Below are positions 6,444-11,654 of a stretch of 11,654 bases of DNA, piece by piece; position 1 is the first letter of the stretch; each line of letters starts with the position of its first letter. This DNA is from an uncultured Pseudomonadota bacterium (GTDB lineage: Bacteria > Pseudomonadota > Gammaproteobacteria > Burkholderiales > Eutrophovitaceae), in assembly GCA_937983055.1 (NCBI GenBank), contig CALJLA010000062.1, positions 1 through 11,654 of the forward strand. The letters run 5' to 3'. The notes under the pieces are model-generated. The model searched no databases and was not told the DNA's origin. It saw nothing but the letters and a program-made list of their open reading frames with translations. The position numbers and the translations under genes are program-made.

Positions 6444-6616
6444 AAGCTCTCAACGCGGAGAACGCAGAGGACGCGGAGGAGAAGCGAATGCATGTGCGAA
6501 CCACCAAGACACCAAGACAATCGGACCCAAATTTCCTTCGTGTCTTGGTGCTTTCGTGTCTTCGTGTTTCGTTTCTAGATTTTAGTTTTCCGCCGCGTCC
6601 TCCGCGTTGAGAGCTT
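6444..6616. repeat. Outer inverted repeat of a nested element, 9-nt tandem arms (RACGCRGAG type)
   Basis: A 17-nt perfect inverted match, aagctctcaacgcggag at 6444-6460 against 6600-6616. The left arm continues as a tandem of a 9-mer (aacgcggag, aacgcagag, gacgcggag; 6452-6478); the right arm read on the minus strand has the same start but lacks the middle copy. The arms enclose about 140 nt that hold a second, unrelated inverted repeat (6502-6550). Together they fill nearly all of the gap between the TPP beta-subunit stop (6412) and the amidase start (6650), ending 33 nt before that ATG. Origin and function unknown. Confidence 0.85.
6502..6550. repeat. Inner inverted repeat, 8-nt tandem arms (CACCAAGA/CACGAAGA type)
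   Basis: caccaagacac at 6502-6512 is a perfect inverted match of 6540-6550. The left arm is two tandem copies of caccaaga; the right arm, read on the minus strand and extending to about 6570, is a run of cacgaaga, cacgaaag, caccaaga, cacgaag. It lies wholly inside the outer 6444-6616 repeat, so one element may have inserted into the other or they form one compound structure. Confidence 0.75.
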
Positions 6617-6649
6617 TGGATTTTCCAGATCACACCGTGAGCACACAAC

Positions 6650-8098
6650 ATGGCGCTTGATATTCCCTTTCGTTCGGCGAAGCAGCTCGCCGGGCTGATC
6701 CGCCGCAGACAGATCGGCTGCGTGGAGTTGCTGGACCTGTACCTGGAGCGCGGTACGCGATTCAACCCGCAGGTCAACGCCATCGTGGTGGCGGACTTCG
6801 AGCGCGCCCGCGAGCGGGCGAAGAAGGCCTACCGCGCCGCGGCGAAAGGCGACTGGTGGGGGCCGCTGCACGGCGTGCCGATGACGGTGAAGGAATCCTT
6901 CGATATCGAGGGCCTGCCCACCACCTGGGGCCGCGCAGACCTGAAGTCCAACATCCCCGCGCGTCACGCGCTGTCGGTGCACCGGCTGATGGGCGCCGGC
7001 GCAGTGGTGTTCGGCAAAAGCAACGTGCCGGTGATGCTGGCCGACTGGCAGAGCTTCAACCCGGTGTACGGCACCACCCACAATCCCTGGGACCCTGCCC
7101 GCACCCCCGGCGGCTCGTCCGGTGGCGCGGCGGCCGCGCTTGCCGCCGGCCTCACCGGGCTGGAACTCGGCAGCGACATCGGCGCCTCGATCCGCAATCC
7201 CGCGCATTACTGCGGCGTGTTCGGCCACAAGCCGACCTTCGAGCTATGCCCGATCCGCGGCCATACCCTGCCCGGCTACTACGCCAACAAGGACATGATG
7301 GTCATCGGCCCGCTGGCGCGCAGCGCAGCCGACCTGCAGCTCGCGCTCGACATCATCGGTGTGCCGGATGAGTTCACCGCGCGCGGTCTGAGCGTGCGGC
7401 TGGCGGCGCCGAAGCCGGTCGACAAGCTGCGTATCGCCGTGCTGGCCGATGCCGCCACCGCCGAAGTGGACGACGCGGTGCAGGCCGGCGTATTCGCCGC
7501 CGCCGAGTGCTTTGCCCGTGCCGGCGCCGAGGTGAACGAAACCGCACGACCCGACTTCGATCTCGACGAAGCGCACCGCATCTACATCCATCTGCTGCGC
7601 GGCGCCACCTCGATTTCGCTCAGCGACGAACAGTTCGAAAAACAGCAGGCGCTGGCCCGCGTGCACGCCGGAGAGCAAGGTTATGCGCCCTGGATGCTGC
7701 ACGCCAACACCATGTCGCATCGCGAATGGCATGCCTGGAACGAAAAGCGCGAAGGCCTGCGGCTCAAGTGGGCGCAGTTCTTCGACGATTACGACCTGCT
7801 GCTGTGCCCGACCGCGACAACCGCCGCCTTCGAGCACAATCAGGCGGGCGAGCGCTGGGAACGCATGATCCCGGTCAACGGCAAGCCGCAGCCTTCGACC
7901 ACGCAATTGTTCTGGGCGGGGCTGTCGGGCATGGTGTTTCTGCCGTCAACCGTGGCGCCTGCCGGACTGACGCCGGCAGGCCTGCCCACCGGCGTGCAGA
8001 TCGTCGGGCCGCAGTACGGCGACCGCGCCTGCATCGCGGCGGCAGGTTTCCTGGAAAAGTCGCTGCAGCCGTTCGTGCCGCCGCCCGGCTACGCCTGA
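6650..8098 (+). CDS. Amidase (amidase signature family)
   Basis: 482-aa cytoplasmic amidase signature (AS) hydrolase (PF01425) that hydrolyses C-N bonds of amides. The full Ser-cisSer-Lys triad is visible: K81 in MTVKESFD, S156 in TPGGSSGGA, and nucleophile S180 in LGSDIGASIRNPA. The spacing K to cis-Ser 75 and cis-Ser to Ser 24 matches characterised members such as FAAH. Length is normal for the family and it is intact. C-terminal LPTGVQIVGPQYGDRACIAAA is the usual closing block. No signal peptide. ATG 6650 has no obvious Shine-Dalgarno (upstream is gagcacacaac), and the upstream leader lies close to the repeat element. Substrate unknown; position next to the TPP enzyme suggests a shared catabolic route, but the repeat element may separate the transcripts. 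Convergent with the nitroreductase gene, 22 bp away. Confidence 0.94.
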   Translation: MALDIPFRSAKQLAGLIRRRQIGCVELLDLYLERGTRFNPQVNAIVVADFERARERAKKAYRAAAKGDWWGPLHGVPMTVKESFDIEGLPTTWGRADLKSNIPARHALSVHRLMGAGAVVFGKSNVPVMLADWQSFNPVYGTTHNPWDPARTPGGSSGGAAAALAAGLTGLELGSDIGASIRNPAHYCGVFGHKPTFELCPIRGHTLPGYYANKDMMVIGPLARSAADLQLALDIIGVPDEFTARGLSVRLAAPKPVDKLRIAVLADAATAEVDDAVQAGVFAAAECFARAGAEVNETARPDFDLDEAHRIYIHLLRGATSISLSDEQFEKQQALARVHAGEQGYAPWMLHANTMSHREWHAWNEKREGLRLKWAQFFDDYDLLLCPTATTAAFEHNQAGERWERMIPVNGKPQPSTTQLFWAGLSGMVFLPSTVAPAGLTPAGLPTGVQIVGPQYGDRACIAAAGFLEKSLQPFVPPPGYA

Positions 8099-8120
8099 AC
8101 GACCCGGCACCCGTCGGCCT

Positions 8121-9239
8121 TCAGTGCGGCAGGGCGGGCGCGTCGCTCAATGCCCAGGCTTGCGGCGCGCGGCGTCGCGGTGCCTGGATTTCCGATCCGA
8201 AGCCGAGCGCAACCACTGCCTGCGCCCATCCGCGCGTCGGCAGCAGACCGCGCAGCCGGCGCCGCACCGCCGGCACGCGCACCGGCGCATTCAGCGGCGA
8301 AAGCCACAGGCCCGCGCCCCGCGCCTCCAGCGCGAGATGCTGCCAGCCGCGACCAGCCGCCAGCCAGTCCCTGGGCGCATCGTGACGCGTGGCGAGCACC
8401 GCCAGCAGCGGTGCCGCATCCACTCTTGCGGCGAGCTGGTCGAGGTGCGCATCGACGCCGCTTCGCCCGATGTCCATCGACCACGGCGGAATCCCGAGCT
8501 CGCGTGCGGGCACCGGCGCATCGCCCGCCGCCTCCGGCGAGATGCCGTCGAGCGCGTTCTCTCCCGGCTGGCGGATCCAGCGCCGGCGCTCTGCCACCAC
8601 TGCCGGCAGCCGGTGCTGCGCGCGCTCGGCATCGATCACCAGTTCCCGCAGCAGCAGCCGCGCGGTGGCGCGCTTGATGAAGGCCAGCGTGCAGCCGCGC
8701 TCGCGCGCCGCCTGCTGCAGACCGGACTGCAATGCCGGCGACGGTGGATCGGGGTCGAACGGCAGATCGCCGGTCCATGTTTGCGTAAGCGATCGGAACT
8801 GCGCGCGCTCCGCTGCGTCGGGCGGATTGCCCGCGGCAAAACGCAGCCTTGCGACCAGCTCGGGGCGCACCGGGTCGGGAAACGGTTCGACCTCGACGCG
8901 GTAACCGAAGTAGCGGCCGGCCCCCGACAGGTTTTCGATGACTGCGCCGCAGCTCTGGATCAGTGCCCTCCCATGCGGATCCGCGGCCGGCAGCGCGCGC
9001 ATCCGGTCGGCGCACACCTCGATCGAATCGGCGCCCACCGCGAAGCGCCATGGCTGGCTGTTATAGACCGAGGGCGCGAGCACGCCATAACCCAGCAGGA
9101 AGCGCAGCCGCTCGACGGCGCTGCCCGCCTGTGGAAACTCGCCCTCGTTGATCGACCATCCCCGAAACGCCTGCCGAGGCATCGACGGCAGATCCTGCAT
9201 CGTGCGCATCGCGCTGGTGCCGACGAGTTCCAGTCCCAT
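8121..9239 (-). CDS. Acg-like nitroreductase family protein
   Basis: 372-aa protein of the nitroreductase fold, most like the Acg (Rv2032) group, in which one chain carries two nitroreductase-like halves. N-terminal half: LLGYGVLAPSVYNSQPWRFAV (residues 48-68) is the FMN-site motif of the A-SxxNxQPWxF type. C-terminal half: GWQHLALEARGAGLWLSPLN (298-317) and AVVALGFGSEIQAPRRRAP (341-359), the usual end of the fold with PRR. Between them, RSLTQTWTGDLPF (149-161) aligns to the RxTxRxPF block but has lost the Thr-Asn-Arg pattern. Flavin-dependent reduction or FMN storage is the family expectation; activity unproven. Start ATG 9239 is set by GGAGGAG six nt upstream; an ATG at 9245 abuts that Shine-Dalgarno and the frame is open much further up without protein-like sequence. 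Transcribed divergently from the Sel1 gene. Confidence 0.82.
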   Translation of the reverse strand: MGLELVGTSAMRTMQDLPSMPRQAFRGWSINEGEFPQAGSAVERLRFLLGYGVLAPSVYNSQPWRFAVGADSIEVCADRMRALPAADPHGRALIQSCGAVIENLSGAGRYFGYRVEVEPFPDPVRPELVARLRFAAGNPPDAAERAQFRSLTQTWTGDLPFDPDPPSPALQSGLQQAARERGCTLAFIKRATARLLLRELVIDAERAQHRLPAVVAERRRWIRQPGENALDGISPEAAGDAPVPARELGIPPWSMDIGRSGVDAHLDQLAARVDAAPLLAVLATRHDAPRDWLAAGRGWQHLALEARGAGLWLSPLNAPVRVPAVRRRLRGLLPTRGWAQAVVALGFGSEIQAPRRRAPQAWALSDAPALPH

Positions 9240-9420
9240 GACCATCTCCTCCGCCTGTTTGCGCCAGTACGCCACAGGCCAGACAGTGCGGTGTTGACCG
9301 GTATCAAAGACCCCGCCTGACTGCGCCCATGCGCAGCAAGTACCCGCAAACATCCAGCAATTGCTCACTTCCGTCCCCGGCTCCGGCACAATGGCGCTAA
9401 CCGTTTCCAATCAGTCTTGC

Positions 9421-9436
9421 GGCGCCGGACGGCGCC
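9421..9436 (+). other. Short hairpin in the 5' leader of the Sel1-repeat gene
   Basis: GGCGCC-GGAC-GGCGCC, a perfect 6-bp stem with a 4-nt loop, ends 4 nt before the GGAG (9441-9444) of the ATG at 9455. Another perfect hairpin, CTGCGC-CCAT-GCGCAG, lies at 9321-9336 in the same divergent gap (9240-9454). A CACAAT (9387-9392) resembles a -10 element for the plus strand but has no good -35. Any regulatory role is a guess. Confidence 0.3.
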
Positions 9437-9454
9437 GAGTGGAGATAACGCACC

Positions 9455-9916
9455 ATGCGAACCGGCTTGACGACGCTCATTCGGACAGCGACCCGCCAGC
9501 GGGCGCGCGCACTCCGGTCAGTCGCGAACCCGCGCCGGCTGATCGCAGGCCTGACGCTTGCCATCCTGGCGCTGTCGATTCCCGCGCACGCCGGGGACGA
9601 CGCGGCCTTCTTCGACGGCATCCGCGCCTACCGCGCCCACCAGTACGACCTGGCCGCCGACGCGTTCCGGCGCGCGGCCGAGCGCGGCGATGGCGAGGCG
9701 CAGTTTCTGCTGGGACGCATGTACTACGATGGCAACAGCCTGCGCGTCGATTACATCCAAGCGCTGATGTGGTTCGAGCTTGCCGCCGAGAACGGCGTGA
9801 CCGTGGCGCCGCGTTACCGCGACGGGTTGGCACAGCGCATGACGCCCGAACAGATCGGCGAAGCGAAGCAGCGCGCCGCCGACTGGCGCGGACGCCACGC
9901 GTGGAGGGTCCACTGA
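9455..9916 (+). CDS. Sel1-repeat (TPR-like) exported protein
   Basis: 153-aa protein with a basic N-terminus of about 28 residues, a hydrophobic segment (LIAGLTLAILALSIPAHA, 29-46) and a likely signal cleavage AHA|GD. The mature part holds Sel1-like helical repeats: residues about 56-80 (GIRAYRAHQYDLAADAFRRAAERGD) and 81-113 (EAQFLLGRMYYDGNSLRVDYIQALMWFELAAENG), then MTPEQIGEAKQRAADW, a common ending of short proteobacterial Sel1 proteins. Such repeats bind partner proteins; partner unknown. ATG 9455 follows GGAG (9441-9444) by 10 nt. The gene's end overlaps the GTG start of the ABC ATPase by 16 nt, so it looks co-translated with the transporter. The N-terminal arginine-rich extension is long for a signal peptide. 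Confidence 0.82.
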   Translation: MRTGLTTLIRTATRQRARALRSVANPRRLIAGLTLAILALSIPAHAGDDAAFFDGIRAYRAHQYDLAADAFRRAAERGDGEAQFLLGRMYYDGNSLRVDYIQALMWFELAAENGVTVAPRYRDGLAQRMTPEQIGEAKQRAADWRGRHAWRVH

Positions 9917-10656
9917 GCGTCGCGCTGACGGCAGCCGGCGCGCATCCCGCGCCGGAGCAGGCCGTGGCGCTGGACGGCCTGCGCTTCTCCTGGCACGCAG
10001 GCGCCAGGCCGATTGTCGACATCCCCAGCCTGCACATCGAGCGCGGCGAGCGGGTGCTGCTGCGCGGCCCGAGCGGCAGCGGCAAGTCCACGCTGCTCAG
10101 CCTGGTCGGCGGCATCCTGCAGCCTGATCTCGGCACGGTGCGGGTACTGGGCCAGGACCTTTCCGCGCTCGGGGGCGCGGCACGCGACCGCTATCGTGCC
10201 GACCACATCGGCATCATCTTTCAACTGTTCAATCTCATCCCGTACCTGTCGATGATCGAGAACGTCTGCCTGCCCTGCGGTTTTTCGCCGCGCCGCAGGG
10301 CCCAGGCCACTGCGGCCGGCGGCGTGCGCGCCGAGGCGCTGCGGCTGCTGGCGCAGCTCGGGTTGTCCGATCCCGCGCTGTTGCTCCGCCCCGTCACCGA
10401 ACTGAGCGTCGGCCAGCAGCAGCGCGTGGCGGCGGCGCGCGCGCTGATCGGCGCGCCCGGCCTGGTCATCGCCGACGAGCCGACCTCGGCGCTCGACGCC
10501 GAGCGCCGCGCCGCCTTCATCGACCTGCTGTTTCGCGAATGCGCGCGCGTCGAAGCGACCCTGCTGTTCGTCAGCCATGATGCGTCGCTGCCGGCGCAGT
10601 TCGACCGCAGCCTGGAATTTGTCGGGCTGAACCGCGCCACGGCGCCGGAGTCGTGA
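9901..10656 (+). CDS. ABC transporter ATP-binding protein (LolD/MacB-like)
   Basis: 251-aa nucleotide-binding subunit. With GTG 9901 as residue 1: Walker A GPSGSGKST (56-64), Q-loop Q108 in IIFQLFNLIPYLS, signature LSVGQQQ (168-174, Val in place of the second residue of the usual GG), Walker B LVIADE (188-193) followed by PTSALD, and H-loop His226 in LLFVSHD. This is the LolD/MacB/FtsE-like class that pairs with FtsX-type permeases, usually driving mechanical transfer or export across the inner membrane. The start is uncertain: GTG 9901 overlaps the Sel1 gene by 16 nt and has no clear Shine-Dalgarno; GTG 9964 has GGAG six nt upstream and would give 230 aa, still leaving the whole ATPase. The frame is open upstream to 9361 but that lies inside the Sel1 gene. 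The stop overlaps the permease start (TGATG). Confidence 0.9.
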   Translation: MEGPLSVALTAAGAHPAPEQAVALDGLRFSWHAGARPIVDIPSLHIERGERVLLRGPSGSGKSTLLSLVGGILQPDLGTVRVLGQDLSALGGAARDRYRADHIGIIFQLFNLIPYLSMIENVCLPCGFSPRRRAQATAAGGVRAEALRLLAQLGLSDPALLLRPVTELSVGQQQRVAAARALIGAPGLVIADEPTSALDAERRAAFIDLLFRECARVEATLLFVSHDASLPAQFDRSLEFVGLNRATAPES

Positions 10657-11654
10657 TGATCCTTTCGCTGGCGGCCAAGAGCCTGCGCAACCGCGGACTG
10701 ACCGCATCGCTGACGGTGCTGTCGATCGCGCTGGCGGTGATGCTGCTGCTCGGCGTCGAGCGGTTGCGCAGCGCCTCGCACGAAAGTTTCGCCGCCACCC
10801 TGTCGGGCACCGACCTGGTGGTCGGCGCGCGGGCAAGCCCGATGCATCTGCTGCTGTACTCGGTGTTTCGCATCGGCAGCCCGACCAACAATCTGAGCTG
10901 GGACAGCTATCGCGCCGTGGCCGCACGGCCGGAAGTGGCGTGGACGATTCCGCTGTCGCTCGGCGATTCGCACCGGGGTTTCCGCGTGCTCGGTACCACC
11001 CAGGCCTACTTCGACCACTACCGCTACGGCCGCGGGCGGCCGCTGCAGTTGCTGCACGGCGCGGCCTTCCGCAGCACCCACGATGCAGTGCTCGGCGCCG
11101 ACGTGGCCGAGCGGGTCGGCTACAAGGTCGGCGACACGCTGATCGTCGCCCATGGCATCGGCGACGTGGGCTTCGCGATGCACGACACGCATCCGTTCAG
11201 GGTCAGCGGCGTGCTCGCCCGCACCGGCACCCCGGTGGACAGCACCGTGCACGTCACCCTCGACGCGCTCGACGAGCTGCATGCCGATGTAAGCCACGCG
11301 CGGGACCCCTTCGCCGCCCTGCTCGAAGAGCCGGAGGCGCGGCCCGGCGGGAAGCGCACCATCAGCGCCGCGCTGATCGGACTGAAATCCCGGGCGGCGG
11401 CGATGTCGGTACAGCGGTGGATCAACAACTATTCGGGCGAACCGCTCACCGCGATCCTGCCGGGCGTGGTTCTGCAGGAGTTGTGGGAAGTGGCCGGGCT
11501 GCTCGAGCGCACCCTGTTCGCGGTGTCCGCGCTGGTCGTGGCGGTCGGGCTCGGCGGCATGCTGGTAGCCCTGCTCACCGGGCTTACCGAGCGCCGCCGC
11601 GAGATGGCGGTGCTGCGCTCGGTGGGCGCGCGTCCGGTGCATGTGTTCGCGCTG
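10656..11654 (+). CDS. FtsX-like ABC transporter permease (partial, runs off the window)
   Basis: First 333 residues of a permease, open to the window end with no stop. Start ATG 10656 shares one base with the TGA of the ATPase gene (TGATG), a tight translational coupling. Features: transmembrane helix at about 17-34 (ASLTVLSIALAVMLLLGV), a large periplasmic domain of the MacB-core type (about 36-275), a second transmembrane helix at about 287-309, then TERRREMAVLRSVGARP (311-327), the cytoplasmic segment typical of FtsX permeases that contacts the ATPase. The periplasmic part contains GADVAERVGYKVGDTLIVAHG and HDTHPFRVSGVLARTGTPVD, which I associate from memory with permeases found next to DUF2796/DUF3299 genes (zinc-regulated Zrg-type transporters); that assignment is tentative. 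About 80-100 residues with two more helices should follow beyond the window. Confidence 0.88.
   Translation, partial: MILSLAAKSLRNRGLTASLTVLSIALAVMLLLGVERLRSASHESFAATLSGTDLVVGARASPMHLLLYSVFRIGSPTNNLSWDSYRAVAARPEVAWTIPLSLGDSHRGFRVLGTTQAYFDHYRYGRGRPLQLLHGAAFRSTHDAVLGADVAERVGYKVGDTLIVAHGIGDVGFAMHDTHPFRVSGVLARTGTPVDSTVHVTLDALDELHADVSHARDPFAALLEEPEARPGGKRTISAALIGLKSRAAAMSVQRWINNYSGEPLTAILPGVVLQELWEVAGLLERTLFAVSALVVAVGLGGMLVALLTGLTERRREMAVLRSVGARPVHVFAL

Noticed and set aside
6444..6616. CRISPR array
   Set aside because: Units are 8-9 nt and directly adjacent or inverted, with no 28-37 nt repeats, no regular spacers and no cas genes.
9361..9900. N-terminal extension of the ABC ATPase (frame open from 9361)
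   Set aside because: That stretch overlaps the Sel1 gene in another frame, is Arg/Pro-rich and has no family similarity; the ATPase family starts at about 9901-9970.
10221..11642. 473-codon minus-strand ORF opposite the ABC genes
   Set aside because: Shadow frame with Arg/His/Gln-rich composition; the opposite strand encodes complete ABC motifs and the FtsX segment.

Overview
The window is GC-rich, with strongly GC-biased third codon positions, Sec and lipoprotein signal peptides, outer-membrane and Sel1-type envelope proteins and a LolD/FtsX-type ABC pair. This fits a Gram-negative proteobacterium, most likely a betaproteobacterium. That placement is an inference from gene families and codon style; no rRNA, tRNA or marker gene is present. 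I see no CRISPR array, insertion sequence, prophage or tRNA gene.

Layout. Positions 31-1203 (minus): cyclase-family (kynurenine formamidase-like) hydrolase with an unresolved start. Positions 1204-1626: divergent regulatory region with a good minus-strand promoter, a strong Shine-Dalgarno and an out-of-frame ATG. Positions 1627-2982 and 3208-3561 (plus): an AtuA-family protein (DUF1446) and the small AtuA-like partner domain, separated by a long inverted-repeat element (2994-3169). Positions 3558-4190 (minus): small outer-membrane beta-barrel protein whose stop codon overlaps that of the previous gene. Positions 4363-5208 (plus): LEA type 2 lipoprotein with two WHy-like domains. Positions 5283-5798 and 5801-6412 (plus): the two halves of a split thiamine-diphosphate decarboxylase of the sulfopyruvate/phosphonopyruvate decarboxylase type. 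Positions 6413-6649: a nested double inverted-repeat element. Positions 6650-8098 (plus): amidase-signature amidohydrolase. Positions 8121-9239 (minus): Acg-like nitroreductase. Positions 9455-9916, 9901-10656 and 10656-11654 (plus): overlapping Sel1-repeat protein, ABC ATPase and FtsX-like permease; the permease runs off the window.

Working together. The first two thirds look like a peripheral catabolic neighbourhood: a ring or amide hydrolase (cyclase family), an AtuA pair, a 2-oxoacid decarboxylase-like TPP enzyme and an amidase. This could take a small carboxylated amide, lactone or terpenoid-like compound apart, but no substrate can be read from the sequence. The beta-barrel and LEA2 lipoprotein between them are envelope proteins without an evident metabolic link. 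The last third is a separate envelope ABC-export or lipoprotein-type operon.

The most unusual structure lies between the genes. Two intergenic gaps are almost filled by long inverted repeats whose arms are themselves tandem 8-9 nt purine-rich repeats. Three distinct repeat families are present, and one is nested inside another. The second oddity is the start of the cyclase gene. The conserved protein begins with no ATG, GTG or TTG nearby, a good AAGGAG lies 9 nt before an in-frame ATC, and the well-formed promoter, Shine-Dalgarno and ATG module upstream is in a different frame.
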